Of a stretch of DNA of 64,000 bases, positions 1-8,708 are shown piece by piece. Made by a program: the position numbers and the translations under genes. Under the pieces are notes generated by a model that saw nothing but the letters and a program-made list of their open reading frames with translations, was not told the DNA's origin and made no database searches. Each line of letters begins with the position of its first letter. Position 1 is the first letter of the stretch. The DNA comes from Streptomyces sp. NBC_00539 (lineage in GTDB: Bacteria > Actinomycetota > Actinomycetes > Streptomycetales > Streptomycetaceae), in the NCBI RefSeq assembly GCF_036346105.1, contig NZ_CP107811.1, positions 4,669,501-4,733,500 on the forward strand, read 5' to 3'.

Positions 1-1
1 C

Positions 2-1030
2 GCCATCGCCTCCGACGTGCGCGACGTCGCCGCCCTGCCCGACCCCGTCGGTGAGGTCGTCCGCGGCTCGACCCTCCCCAACGGCATCGACCTGCGCCAG
101 ATCCGCGTCCCGCTCGGCGTCGTCGGCGTCATCTACGAGGCCCGCCCCAACGTCACCGTCGACGCCGCCGCGCTCTGCCTCAAGTCCGGCAACGCCGTCC
201 TCCTGCGGGGCAGTTCCTCCGCCTACGCCTCGAACACCGCCCTGGTCGGGATCCTCCGCGACGCCATCGTCTCCGCCGGCCTGCCCGCGGACGCGATCCA
301 GCTCGTGCCCGGCGAGTCCCGCGACTCCGTCCGCGAGCTGATGCGCGCCCGCGGCCTGGTCGACGTCCTCATCCCGCGCGGCGGCGCCTCGCTCATCAAG
401 ACCGTGGTCGAGGAGTCCATCGTCCCGGTCATCGAGACCGGTACCGGCAACTGCCACGTCTACGTCGACGCCCAGGCCGACCTCGCCATGGCCGTGGACA
501 TCCTCGTCAACTCCAAGGCCCAGCGGCCCTCCGTCTGCAACTCCGCCGAGACGCTCCTGGTCCACCGGGACATCGCCGCCGCCTTCCTGCCCCTGGCGCT
601 GGACGCCCTCGCGGACGCCGGCGTCACCGTGCACGGGGACGGCGAGGTGCTCTCGTACGCCGAAGGCACCAAGGTGACCGCGCTGCCCGCCACCGACGAG
701 GACTGGGCCGCCGAGTACCTCTCCTACGACATCGCGGCCGCCGTCGTGGACTCCCTCGACGAGGCCGTCACCCACATCCGCCGCTGGACCTCCGGGCACA
801 CCGAGGCGATCGTCACCACCTCCCAGGCCGCCGCCCGCCGCTTCACCCAGCTGGTCGACTCGACCACGGTCGCCGTGAACGCCTCCACCCGGTTCACCGA
901 CGGTGGTCAGTTCGGCTTCGGCGCGGAGATCGGCATCTCCACCCAGAAGCTGCACGCCCGCGGCCCGATGGGCCTTCCCGAGCTGACCTCCACCAAGTAC
1001 ATCGTCACCGGCGACGGTCACGTCCGGTAG
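2..1030 (+). CDS. proA: Glutamate-5-semialdehyde dehydrogenase (gamma-glutamyl phosphate reductase), 5'-truncated
   Basis: Reduces gamma-glutamyl phosphate to glutamate semialdehyde with NADPH, the second step of proline synthesis, in the cytosol. The window begins inside the gene. About 342 C-terminal residues are visible, against a usual length near 420, so the real start lies upstream. Visible family features are the substrate-binding stretch IPRGGASLI, the active-site cysteine in PSVCNSAET (codon at about 536-538), and the conserved C-terminal [11 protein letters not shown] and LHARGPMGL segments. The frame runs intact to a TAG at 1028-1030. proB would be expected upstream but is outside the window. 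Identification is secure. Confidence 0.96.
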   Translation, partial: AIASDVRDVAALPDPVGEVVRGSTLPNGIDLRQIRVPLGVVGVIYEARPNVTVDAAALCLKSGNAVLLRGSSSAYASNTALVGILRDAIVSAGLPADAIQLVPGESRDSVRELMRARGLVDVLIPRGGASLIKTVVEESIVPVIETGTGNCHVYVDAQADLAMAVDILVNSKAQRPSVCNSAETLLVHRDIAAAFLPLALDALADAGVTVHGDGEVLSYAEGTKVTALPATDEDWAAEYLSYDIAAAVVDSLDEAVTHIRRWTSGHTEAIVTTSQAAARRFTQLVDSTTVAVNASTRFTDGGQFGFGAEIGISTQKLHARGPMGLPELTSTKYIVTGDGHVR

Positions 1031-1107
1031 CCGAACGGCGCACGCGGTGTGGCCGGATTTCCGCTCACACCCTGCCCAAAGCAGCCCCCCAGGTCTACGC
1101 TGTCCCC

Positions 1108-1674
1108 GTGCCGGACGACGTGGGGGGCAAGCCGTTCCCGGACGACGGTGAGCCCGACGACGACCGCGGAGGCGCGGATCAGGACTTCGCCTCCGTGGTG
1201 TTCGACGAGGCCTTCGTCCGGAACGCCGAGATTCACGAACCGAGCGCGGCCGAGCGCCAGCGCGCCGCCGACCGGGCCCGCGCCGAGGCCGCCGAGGCCG
1301 CGCGCGTCGCCGGTGGCCGGACCGGCGAAGACGACTACGAGGGCTACGACGGCTACGGGTACGGCTCTGCCGACGCCTACGACCTCGACGAGCCCGGCTG
1401 GGAGCACGGCGGCTACGGCCACGGGTACCCGGACGGCCCCTACGGCGTCTACGGAGGCCGCCTGCGGCCCTACCGCGGACGCTCCCCGTGGCTCCGTCCG
1501 GTCGCCTGGGTGCTGGCCGTCGTCATGGGACTCGGCATGGTCGCCCTGGCGTTCAGCGCGGTGTACCGGAGCGCCGAAGCCGACTCGGACCCCGCCCCGG
1601 CCCCGGCCAGTACCCCGCTGCGCGAAGTCACCGGCGCGGGTGCGTTTACGTACCCCGTCGGCCGCCAACCCTGA
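1108..1674 (+). CDS. Single-pass membrane protein with an acidic N-terminus and a SVVFDEAFVR motif
   Basis: I recognise no enzyme family. The 188-residue protein has an acidic N-terminal region with the segment FASVVFDEAFVRNAE (about residues 27-41), an Ala/Arg/Glu helical stretch, a Gly/Tyr/Asp-rich low-complexity region (about 75-120) and one membrane helix (about 131-153). Only about 35 residues follow the helix, so most of the protein is probably cytoplasmic. The start is GTG at 1108. A -10-like TACGCT (1096-1101) ends 6 bases before it and there is no Shine-Dalgarno, so a leaderless transcript is likely. The next gene encodes a larger membrane protein with the same N-terminal motif, so the two probably act together. 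Confidence 0.75.
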   Translation: MPDDVGGKPFPDDGEPDDDRGGADQDFASVVFDEAFVRNAEIHEPSAAERQRAADRARAEAAEAARVAGGRTGEDDYEGYDGYGYGSADAYDLDEPGWEHGGYGHGYPDGPYGVYGGRLRPYRGRSPWLRPVAWVLAVVMGLGMVALAFSAVYRSAEADSDPAPAPASTPLREVTGAGAFTYPVGRQP

Positions 1675-1755
1675 AAGTACGACCCCTTGAGCACGACCCC
1701 ACTCGCGTGACCGGAGCAGGGGGCTTCTCTACAGCGGGGACAGCGGGGAGAAGCG

Positions 1756-2955
1756 ATGGCCGTTCCAGGAGATCCACCCAACGGCACCCCCGAAGGCACC
1801 GGCGGGGGCGACGACGACTTCCGGGCGGACGAGTACCGGTCCGTCGTCTTCGACGAGGACTTCGTGCGCGCCGCCCGGCTCCAGGAGTACTCCGCCGAGG
1901 AACGCATGGGCGAGCACGCCCGGGCCGTACGCAGCCGCTCACTCTGGTCGGCCGGCGGGACCGGGCACCGCACCGGCACTCCCGGCAGGGGCGCCCGGCA
2001 GGGCATGCTGCTCGTCCTGCTCATCGCCACGGCCTTCGCGGCCGCGGTGTACATGGGCCTGCGCAACCCGTACGTGCCCACGCCCCAGGGCGAAGCCCAG
2101 CCGCTCGGCAGTGTCGTCGTCCCGCTCGCGCCGGCCGTTCCCGTCCCCGGCGGAAGCCCGGCTGACCTCTACGCGAACAGCCCCGCGGCCCACTACGCCG
2201 TCGGGGCGGCCGGGATCAGCCTGCCCGCCGTGCGCCGCACCCCGCATTTCAGCGACAGCCAGATCCTCGCGGCGCTGTCCATCGCCAAGGACTACCTGGT
2301 GCAGTCCTCGCTCGACCCGGACGTCCTGGCCGGCACCGCCTCCCGGCCCGTACGCGTCCTGCTCGACCCGGCCCAGCAGTCGCAGTTCGACCAGAGCATG
2401 ACCTCGCCCTCCGGGGACGGCCGGCACGCCGCCACCGGGTGGCTGGTCCGCTTCGACCCGGGCACCGCCGCGATCGCCGATTCACGCGTGCGGGTGAACG
2501 GCACCCTCGGCTTCGAGGAGGTCACCCCCGACGCGCTGGAGGTGACCACCGACCACACCTTCGTCTACGCGGTCCGCCCCGCCACCGGATCCCCGACCGC
2601 CGTCGACGGCGCGTCGCTCTTCACCGTCCGGCGCGAGCTGCTGCTGCGCTTCGACCGCGCGGACCTCACGGCCCGGCGTGCCGAGCTGCTCTCGGCCTAC
2701 GTGACGGCCGGACCGCAGGACTGCGCCACCGACCCGGCAGCCGGCTTCCGCCCGCTGCTCGCGGGAGCCGCGCCCACCACCGTCGGGCCGCCGGCCAGCG
2801 ACCCGTACGCCAGCGGCCACCCGAGGCGCACGGCCGGGCTGTGCGGCGTCCTGGCGACGCCCGCACCCCCGGACGCCCCCGGCGCGACCGAGCCGGAAGG
2901 CCGGACCCTGCCGGAGAGCCAGGTCCCGCCGGACGGTGCGGCTACTGCTCCGTAG
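1756..2955 (+). CDS. Membrane-anchored protein with a large exported domain and a SVVFDEDFVR motif
   Basis: 399 residues of unknown function. A short cytoplasmic N-terminus carries SVVFDEDFVRAARLQEY (about residues 29-45), matching the motif of the previous protein. One membrane helix (about 83-100) is followed by about 300 residues that should lie outside the membrane and end in a Pro/Gly/Ala-rich tail. The ATG at 1756 has a purine-rich GGGGAGAAG just upstream. It is the second of two similar genes in tandem. Its 3' end overlaps the convergent M48 protease gene by 14 bases, so the two transcripts would be antisense over that stretch. Conserved domain unknown. Confidence 0.75.
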   Translation: MAVPGDPPNGTPEGTGGGDDDFRADEYRSVVFDEDFVRAARLQEYSAEERMGEHARAVRSRSLWSAGGTGHRTGTPGRGARQGMLLVLLIATAFAAAVYMGLRNPYVPTPQGEAQPLGSVVVPLAPAVPVPGGSPADLYANSPAAHYAVGAAGISLPAVRRTPHFSDSQILAALSIAKDYLVQSSLDPDVLAGTASRPVRVLLDPAQQSQFDQSMTSPSGDGRHAATGWLVRFDPGTAAIADSRVRVNGTLGFEEVTPDALEVTTDHTFVYAVRPATGSPTAVDGASLFTVRRELLLRFDRADLTARRAELLSAYVTAGPQDCATDPAAGFRPLLAGAAPTTVGPPASDPYASGHPRRTAGLCGVLATPAPPDAPGATEPEGRTLPESQVPPDGAATAP

Positions 2956-4042
2956 CCCCGCCCTTGCCGTCCCCGCCGTGGCCGGCTCCGCCCGCCCCCG
3001 TACCGCCGCCCGCGCCGGAACCCGAGCCGGTGAACACGTCGCGGAGCTTGCCGCCGAGGTCGCCCGCACCGCCGGCTATGTCGCCGACCAGCTTCATCAG
3101 CGGATCCTTGCTGCTGCGCACGGAGTCCGCGTAGTGCGAGGCGGACTCCCGGAAGGAGTCGCCCACCGAGGTGTCCTTGTCCTCGTCCCGCCGCGGGTAG
3201 TGGCCGTCCATGATCCGCTGGTAGTCCCGGCTCTGCGACCACTTCTTGAGCTCGGCCGCTCGCACCGTGGTGAAGGGATGCGTGCGCGGCAGCATGTTGA
3301 GGATCTTGAGGACGGAGTCCCGCAGGTCACCGCTCTCCTCGTACTCCTCGGCCTGCGCAAGGAAGGCGTCCACGTTCATCTCGTGCAGGTGGTGGCCGCC
3401 GGCCAGCTTCATCAGCCCGCGCATAGAGGCGTGCACGTCCTGCCCCGCCAGCAGCCCGGCCCGGTCCGCCGACAGCTCCGACTTGCGGAACCACTCCCGC
3501 AGCGCGGTGACGATCGCCATGATCGCCACATTGCCCAGCGGGATCCACGCCACCTTGAGCGCCAGGTTCGTCAGGAACAGCAGGACCGTGCGGTACACGG
3601 CGTGCCCGGACAGTGCGTGGCCCACCTCGTGGCCGACGACCGCCCGCATCTCCTCCTCGTCGAGCAGTTCGACCAGGCCCGTCGTCACCACGATGATCGG
3701 CTCGTCCAGCCCGATGCACATCGCGTTCGGCTTCGGATCCTGCTGCACGTACATCTGCGGGACCTGCTCCAGGTCCAGGACGTAGCAGGCGTCGAGCAGC
3801 ATCCCGTGCAGGTGGGGGAACTGCGTCTCGCCCACCCGGACCGAATCCGACAGGAACAGCAGGCGCAGGCTCCGCTCCGGCAGCAGCCCGCTGAGGGCCT
3901 TGAACACCGTGTCGAACCCGCTGAGTTTGCGCAGCGCGACCAGCGCCGAGCGGTCCGCCGGATGCTCGTAGGCCCGCGACGAGATGCCGGGGAACCTCCT
4001 GCGGTTCCGGGCCGGTACCTTCTCGGATCCGGTGTTCGTCAT
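2942..4042 (-). CDS. M48 family zinc metalloprotease (HtpX/Ste24-like)
   Basis: Membrane-associated zinc protease, 366 residues. The zinc-binding HEVGH lies at about residue 139 in VVGHEVGHALSGHA, and the downstream SELSADRAG supplies the third ligand. A hydrophobic stretch around residues 155-180 probably sits in the membrane between the two. The C-terminus is a Gly/Ser-rich low-complexity tail not needed for catalysis. The start is the ATG at 4042 giving MTNTGSEKVP. A longer open frame exists upstream but has no family similarity. Proteases of this class degrade misfolded membrane proteins; the substrate here is unknown. The gene is convergent with and overlaps its left neighbour by 14 bases. 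Confidence 0.9.
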   Translation of the reverse strand: MTNTGSEKVPARNRRRFPGISSRAYEHPADRSALVALRKLSGFDTVFKALSGLLPERSLRLLFLSDSVRVGETQFPHLHGMLLDACYVLDLEQVPQMYVQQDPKPNAMCIGLDEPIIVVTTGLVELLDEEEMRAVVGHEVGHALSGHAVYRTVLLFLTNLALKVAWIPLGNVAIMAIVTALREWFRKSELSADRAGLLAGQDVHASMRGLMKLAGGHHLHEMNVDAFLAQAEEYEESGDLRDSVLKILNMLPRTHPFTTVRAAELKKWSQSRDYQRIMDGHYPRRDEDKDTSVGDSFRESASHYADSVRSSKDPLMKLVGDIAGGAGDLGGKLRDVFTGSGSGAGGGTGAGGAGHGGDGKGGATEQ

Positions 4043-4180
4043 GACGCCCTCCCCCTGGATAGACCTGTGTGCTCGCGTCCATCCTCTCCAACGCCTGAGT
4101 CGGCGTGAGGGTGCCCGGGGCCCCCGCATACGATGTGAGGGAAGTCTCCGCTCCCTCCCGACTCGATAGGTACCTGCCTG

Positions 4181-4348
4181 ATGAGCCTCTCCACCACCAC
4201 CCACAACCTGGTCGTTCTCGCCTCGGAGGGTGCCGAGCAGCACGGCGGCAACCACGACAGCCTGAGCCCCTACCTGACCGGTGGCGGCGCCTTCTGCGTG
4301 CTGCTGCTCCTGCTGTGGGTGACCACGCGCCTCAACCGCGACCGCTAG
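4181..4348 (+). CDS. Small single-pass membrane protein, 55 residues
   Basis: A short ORF, ATG at 4181 to TAG at 4346-4348, encodes 55 residues. It has a polar, His/Glu/Gly-containing N-terminal half, one strongly hydrophobic segment (FCVLLLLLW, about residues 38-46) and a basic end (RLNRDR). This fits a small membrane protein with its C-terminus in the cytoplasm by the positive-inside rule. It sits between the divergent M48 protease and nadD, in what would otherwise be an empty stretch. No Shine-Dalgarno is obvious, and a TAGGTA hexamer (4167-4172) ends 8 bases upstream, so it may be leaderless. Function unknown. The call rests on composition and position. Confidence 0.6.
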   Translation: MSLSTTTHNLVVLASEGAEQHGGNHDSLSPYLTGGGAFCVLLLLLWVTTRLNRDR

Positions 4349-4446
4349 ACCCGTTGTCCGAGCGCACCGCCCGGCTGCCCGAGCCCCCGGGCGCACGCTC
4401 GAATGCGGGTCCGGGACGGGCCGCCGGGCCAGTAGGCTCTGCGCTC

Positions 4447-5064
4447 ATGGGAGAGCAGGGAACGCCTACCGGCCCGGTCAAGCGCCGCCTCGGCGTGATG
4501 GGCGGGACATTCGATCCGATCCACCACGGACACCTGGTGGCCGCCAGTGAGGTGGCCGCCCTCTTCCACCTCGACGAGGTGGTGTTCGTACCGACCGGCC
4601 AGCCGTGGCAGAAGTCGCACAGCGTCGTCTCCCCGGCCGAGGACCGCTACCTCATGACCGTCATCGCGACGGCCTCGAACCCGCAGTTCTCGGTGAGCCG
4701 CATCGACATCGACCGCGGCGGCCCGACGTACACCATCGACACCCTGCGGGACCTGAGCGCCCTCAACCACGACTCCGACCTGTTCTTCATCACCGGGGCG
4801 GATGCCCTCGCCCAGATCCTGACCTGGCGCAACGCCGAGGAGCTGTTCTCCCTCGCGCACTTCATCGGAGTGACCCGGCCGGGCCACGTGCTGACCGACG
4901 ACGGGCTGCCCGAGGGCGGTGTCTCCCTGGTCGAGGTGCCCGCGCTGGCGATCTCGTCCACCGACTGCCGGGCGCGCGTCGCGCAGGGCGACCCCGTTTG
5001 GTATTTGGTGCCGGACGGTGTCGTGCGCTACATCGACAAGCGTGAGCTGTACCGGGGAGCCTGA
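4447..5064 (+). CDS. nadD: Nicotinate-nucleotide adenylyltransferase
   Basis: Adenylates nicotinate mononucleotide to deamido-NAD in NAD biosynthesis. 205 residues, normal for the family. The N-terminal nucleotidyltransferase motif [11 protein letters not shown] is present, and the C-terminal [10 protein letters not shown] matches the conserved ISST site. The start ATG at 4447 gives MGEQGTPTG and is preceded by TAGGCT (4433-4438) with no clear ribosome site, so the transcript may begin at or near the start codon. The next gene starts 29 bases downstream. The order nadD, LytR-type gene, rsfS is common in actinobacteria and suggests one transcript. Confidence 0.96.
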   Translation: MGEQGTPTGPVKRRLGVMGGTFDPIHHGHLVAASEVAALFHLDEVVFVPTGQPWQKSHSVVSPAEDRYLMTVIATASNPQFSVSRIDIDRGGPTYTIDTLRDLSALNHDSDLFFITGADALAQILTWRNAEELFSLAHFIGVTRPGHVLTDDGLPEGGVSLVEVPALAISSTDCRARVAQGDPVWYLVPDGVVRYIDKRELYRGA

Positions 5065-5093
5065 GCTTCCGGTTCAGCAGAGAGGGGCCCGCG

Positions 5094-6785
5094 GTGAACG
5101 ACCGCCAGGATCCGTACGACCCGTACGCCGCCCAGGAGCAGCAGCTCATCGGCTACGACCCGTACGGCCGGCCGGTGTACGGCCCTGCGCCCGCCCAGGC
5201 CCCCGCCCCCGCGTACGAGCAGCCGTACGGCTACGACCACCAGGGCTACGCCCCCCAGCAGCCCTACCCGCAGCAGCAGCAGCCCGCCCAGGACCACGGC
5301 ACTCAGGGCGGGGCGTACGGCCAGGAGCAGTACGCGCCCGGCCCCGGCTACGGGTACGACACCCAGCAGGCCCAGCAGTGGATCCCGCAGCAGCATGCCC
5401 CGCAGGAGCAGGCTCCCGGGCAGCAGGCGCCCCGGCAGCAGCCCGCCCCGGACCCCCGGCCGGCCCCCCAGGTCCCCCAGCCGCGCCGGGCCGCCCCCGG
5501 ACCCGGGACCGAGCCCGAAGCCGGCCGGGACTACCGCACCGAGATGTTCGCCTTCATCGACCAGCCGGACGAGGAGTCCGAGGACGTCATCGACTGGCTC
5601 GCCTTCACCGAGAGCCGCACCGAACGCCGCGAGGAGGCCCGCCGCCGGGGCCGCAACCGGACCGTCGCGCTGATCGTCGTCCTCGCCTTGATCGTCGTCG
5701 GCGGCGCCGGCTACCTCTGGTACGCGGGCAAGCTCCCCTTCCTCGACGGGCCCGGTGGTCAGAAGAAGCCCGCGGCCGCGACCGGGGCACAGAAGCGGGA
5801 CATGATCGTCGTCCACGTGCTCAACACGAAGAAGGGCGGCTCCTCCACGCTGCTGCTCGTCGACAACGTGACCACGAAGCAGGGCGCCACCGTCCTGCTG
5901 CCGAACACCCTGAACGTCCCCAAGGAGGACGGCACCGGCCAGCCGCTGTCCAAGTCGGTCGAGGACGGCGGCATCGGCACCCGCGAGTCCCTCGACTCGG
6001 TCCTCGGCACCCGCATCGGCGGCACCTGGCGCCTGGACACCCCCTTCCTGGAGCGGCTCGTCGAGCTGGTCGGCGGCATCGAGGTCGATACCGACACCGC
6101 CGTCCCGGCCGACGACCAGGCGAAGACCCCGGCCGTGTCCCAGGGCGCCAAGCAGAGCCTGACCGGTGCGATGGCCGTCGCCTACGCCACCCACCGCGCC
6201 CAGGGCGAGCCGGAGACCAAGCAGCTGGAGCGGCTCGGCAAGGTGCTGTACGCCGTCCTGCGCAAGATCCCCGCCGACCCGAAGGCGGCGGCGGTGACCG
6301 TCGAGAGCATGGGCCAGATCCTGGACCCGGCGCTGAACGCGCAGAACCTGGGCGCGCTGCTGTCGCGGATCGGGGAGCACGCCAAGGTGGGCGCCTACCG
6401 CACCGAGGTGCTCCCGGTGAAGCCGGACGGCGGCCTCGGCGACGACGCCGGCAAGAAGGCCGTCGACGAGATCCTCGGCGGCTCCGCCGCGGCGGTCCCC
6501 GGCGCCGCTCCCCGGATCGGCCTCAAGGACGCCACCGGAGACGAGAAGGCGCAGCTCGCGGCGAAGGCGGCGCTGCTGAACGGCGGCTACACGCTCGTCG
6601 AGGGCGGCAAGGCCGACAAGAGCGCGGCGCTCTCGCAGATCACCTACCGGGACGAGGCGCAGCGGGCCAAGGCGGTCGAGGTGGCCAAGACGCTGGGGCT
6701 GCCGGAGACGGCCGTCAAGAAGGCCGAGAGCGCGGTGAACGCGGACGTCGTGGTGGTCCTGGGCAAGGACTACAAGGCGTCCTGA
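5094..6785 (+). CDS. LytR-CpsA-Psr-like membrane protein with a LytR C-terminal domain; divergent LCP domain
   Basis: 563 residues. The N-terminal 140 or so are Gln/Pro/Tyr-rich and disordered. A short conserved acidic segment follows (about 143-165), then one membrane helix (about 183-205), an extracellular LCP-type domain (about 235-410) and a LytR_C-type domain (about 470-560). LCP enzymes transfer phosphate-linked polymers onto peptidoglycan. Here the usual S-I-P-R-D segment reads LLPNTLNVP and the later Y-V-R-x-R segment reads AYATHRAQ, so the arginines that bind the pyrophosphate are largely missing. The GTG start has GAGAGGGG upstream. It lies in the nadD-rsfS group. Fold likely; transferase activity doubtful. 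Confidence 0.8.
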   Translation: MNDRQDPYDPYAAQEQQLIGYDPYGRPVYGPAPAQAPAPAYEQPYGYDHQGYAPQQPYPQQQQPAQDHGTQGGAYGQEQYAPGPGYGYDTQQAQQWIPQQHAPQEQAPGQQAPRQQPAPDPRPAPQVPQPRRAAPGPGTEPEAGRDYRTEMFAFIDQPDEESEDVIDWLAFTESRTERREEARRRGRNRTVALIVVLALIVVGGAGYLWYAGKLPFLDGPGGQKKPAAATGAQKRDMIVVHVLNTKKGGSSTLLLVDNVTTKQGATVLLPNTLNVPKEDGTGQPLSKSVEDGGIGTRESLDSVLGTRIGGTWRLDTPFLERLVELVGGIEVDTDTAVPADDQAKTPAVSQGAKQSLTGAMAVAYATHRAQGEPETKQLERLGKVLYAVLRKIPADPKAAAVTVESMGQILDPALNAQNLGALLSRIGEHAKVGAYRTEVLPVKPDGGLGDDAGKKAVDEILGGSAAAVPGAAPRIGLKDATGDEKAQLAAKAALLNGGYTLVEGGKADKSAALSQITYRDEAQRAKAVEVAKTLGLPETAVKKAESAVNADVVVVLGKDYKAS

Positions 6786-6829
6786 GCCGCTGCGGGCGGC
6801 CTCGCCGGGCCCCTGAGCTGTGATTTCGT

Positions 6830-6851
6830 CCGCGCGGAACGTTCCGCGCGG
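6830..6851. promoter_or_regulatory. Perfect 22-bp palindrome upstream of rsfS
   Basis: The two 11-base arms (CCGCGCGGAAC and its complement) abut with no spacer. That is poor for an RNA hairpin loop and better for binding a symmetric protein dimer. It lies in the 128-base gap between the LCP-like gene and rsfS, about 60 bases before the rsfS start. No matching regulator gene is adjacent. Confidence 0.5.
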
Positions 6852-6913
6852 GCGGTGTCGGCGGTACATGAGACCCTTGAGAGGATCTGCCCGCCAACCC
6901 GAAAGCATGGCCA

Positions 6914-7360
6914 GTGACCGCCACGGACCGCTCCATCGAGCTCATCACCGCCGCCGCCCAGGCCGCGGCCGACCGGCTCGCGCACGACATCATCGCGTAC
7001 GACGTCAGCGACGTGCTGTCGATCACCGACGCCTTCCTCCTCGCCTCCGCGCCCAACGACCGCCAGGTCAAGTCGATCGTGGACGAGATCGAAGAGCGCC
7101 TGCTCAAGGAACTCGGCGCCAAGCCGGTGCGCCGCGAGGGCGACCGCGACGCCCGCTGGATCCTGCTCGACTACGTCGACATCGTCGTGCACGTCCAGCA
7201 CAGCGAGGAGCGGGTCTTCTACGCGCTGGAGCGCCTGTGGAAGGACTGCCCCGAGATCGAGCTCCCCGAGGACGCCAAGCTCACCATCGGCAAGGCCGAG
7301 GAGCACGCGAAGCTGCGCGAGGCGCAGGGCGACGACGAACTGGACGGTGATCTGTTCTGA
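6914..7360 (+). CDS. rsfS: Ribosome silencing factor (RsfS/Iojap family)
   Basis: Binds ribosomal protein uL14 on the large subunit and blocks joining with the small subunit, slowing translation in starvation. 148 residues. The family core is clear: an N-terminal helix, the strand DVSDVLSITDAFLLAS, and the conserved block WILLDYVDIVVHV followed by R-x-F-Y-x-L-E-R-L-W. The start is GTG at 6914. The gene ends TTCTGA, and the next gene appears to start at the CTG inside that sequence, so the two are probably translationally coupled. Confidence 0.95.
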   Translation: MTATDRSIELITAAAQAAADRLAHDIIAYDVSDVLSITDAFLLASAPNDRQVKSIVDEIEERLLKELGAKPVRREGDRDARWILLDYVDIVVHVQHSEERVFYALERLWKDCPEIELPEDAKLTIGKAEEHAKLREAQGDDELDGDLF

Positions 7361-8067
7361 GCACGACCGACACGGGTACGACCGGTACGGCCGCCTCCAC
7401 CGCACCGGCCGCTTCGGACGGCAAGGGCGGTCGCACCGGTCGGAAGATCGTCCTTTGGCGGCACGGGCAGACCTCGTGGAACCTGGAGCGCCGCTTCCAG
7501 GGCTCCACGGACATAGAGCTGACCGAGACCGGTGTGGCGCAGGCGCGCCGCGCCGCCCGGCTGCTCGCCTCGATGAAGCCGGACGCCATCGTCGCCTCGG
7601 ACCTGCGGCGCGCCTCCGACACGGCCGCCGAGCTGGCCGCGCTCACCGGCCTCGCGGTGGAGCACGACGAGGCGCTGCGCGAGACGTACGCGGGCGAGTG
7701 GCAGGGGCTCACGCACGAGGAGATCCTCCACAAGTACGGCGAGCAGTACGCGGCGTGGAAGCGCGGCGAGCCCGTACGGCGCGGTGGCGGCGAGCTGGAG
7801 ACCGAGGTCGCCGACCGGGCCGCGCCGGTGGTCCTGCGTCACGTCGACCTGCTGCCCGAGGGCGGCACGCTGGTGGTGGTCAGCCACGGCGGGACGATCC
7901 GTACGACCATCGGCCGTCTGCTGGAGCTGGACCCGTCCTCCTGGGAGAGCCTCGGCGGGCTCACCAACTGCTGCTGGTCCGTCCTCGGCGAGGGCGCGCG
8001 CGGCTGGCGCCTCATGGAGCACAACGCCGGCACGCTGCCGGAGCCGGTGCTCGGCGACGACGACTGA
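7357..8067 (+). CDS. Histidine phosphatase (phosphoglycerate mutase-like) with a forced CTG start
   Basis: 236 residues by this start. The catalytic motif is WRHGQT (R-H-G, about residue 36), with a later conserved SHGGTIR and E-T-Y-A-G-E-W-x-G segment, typical of cofactor-dependent phosphatases. Actinobacterial members near nadD and rsfS are often called 3-phosphoglycerate phosphatase or mutase-like; the substrate cannot be read here. The frame is closed by TGA at 7348-7350. Between there and the RHG motif there is no ATG, GTG or TTG, so CTG at 7357 is the only near-standard start. It overlaps the rsfS stop as CTGA. The 28 residues before the core are Thr/Ala/Gly-rich. Confidence 0.85.
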   Translation: MSTTDTGTTGTAASTAPAASDGKGGRTGRKIVLWRHGQTSWNLERRFQGSTDIELTETGVAQARRAARLLASMKPDAIVASDLRRASDTAAELAALTGLAVEHDEALRETYAGEWQGLTHEEILHKYGEQYAAWKRGEPVRRGGGELETEVADRAAPVVLRHVDLLPEGGTLVVVSHGGTIRTTIGRLLELDPSSWESLGGLTNCCWSVLGEGARGWRLMEHNAGTLPEPVLGDDD

Positions 8068-8200
8068 GCACGTCGGCGCTGCCCGCGGCGCAGGTCGGTG
8101 CGGGCGCACGGCCGGATTTCACTTTCCGGCTGGTCGCAGGCTAGAGTTCTTCTTGTTCGCAGCGCGGAACGCCGGAAACGGGGGGAGCGCCGCGGAGAGC

Positions 8201-8273
8201 GGGGCTATAGCTCAGTTGGTAGAGCGCCTGCATGGCATGCAGGAGGTCAGGAGTTCAATTCTCCTTAGCTCCA
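8201..8273 (+). tRNA. tRNA-Ala (anticodon GGC)
   Basis: 73-base cloverleaf. The acceptor stem GGGGCTA pairs with TAGCTCC, and the discriminator is A. The D-arm is GCTCAGTTGGTAGAGC, the anticodon stem CCTGC/GCAGG has loop ATGGCAT (anticodon GGC), and the T-arm loop carries TTCAATT. The 3' CCA is not encoded. An identical copy lies at 8802. Confidence 0.97.
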
Positions 8274-8279
8274 CAATCG

Positions 8280-8309
8280 GTATCCCGTCCCCAACAGGGG
8301 GCGGGATAC
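8280..8309 (+). terminator. Intrinsic terminator after the first tRNA-Ala
   Basis: A 13-bp inverted repeat (arms GTATCCCGTCCCC and GGGGGCGGGATAC, one G-T pair) with loop AACA is followed by the T-rich TTGCGTTTGTTCCTTTTTG. It begins 6 bases after the tRNA. Confidence 0.85.
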
Positions 8310-8417
8310 TTGCGTTTGTTCCTTTTTGTGCTTGCTGACCCGGCGCGTACCGGCATGGCAGAATCGGACCGCCGGAGGGGGACACGACGGCCCGACGCGG
8401 GAGGGAGTCGCTGACGG

Positions 8418-8651
8418 ATGGGTGCACACCGGCGGCGGTGCGACTGGTGCAACAACGGCACGCCGATCGTGCGGGACATGGAGCCGGTCAACCCCGACTA
8501 CCAGTACTGGTGCGAGGAATGCGCGCGGGCGCTGATCATAAAAGGCGACCCCATCGAGACGTACCGCGAGCTGGAGGGCGAGCCGATCTACGGCCGACTG
8601 CTCGACGAGCACTGCACGCTCAAGCGCTTCTACCAGTTCGCGAAGGCGTGA
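8418..8651 (+). CDS. Small CxxC protein, 77 residues, unknown function
   Basis: 77 residues starting with ATG at 8418. Two cysteine pairs, CDWCNN near the N-terminus and CEEC about 20 residues later, could hold one zinc ion. The rest is charged, with DPIETYRELEGEPIYGRLLDEH in the middle and FYQFAKA at the end. There is no membrane segment. It lies between the two tRNA-Ala genes and is separated from the first by that gene's terminator, so it has its own transcript. The composition and normal codon bias suggest a real conserved gene. Function unknown. Confidence 0.75.
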   Translation: MGAHRRRCDWCNNGTPIVRDMEPVNPDYQYWCEECARALIIKGDPIETYRELEGEPIYGRLLDEHCTLKRFYQFAKA

Positions 8652-8708
8652 GGAAACGGACGTAGTGGTCCATGTCCGTCATGGCTCCGGCGGTGCGGAA
8701 ACCGATTT

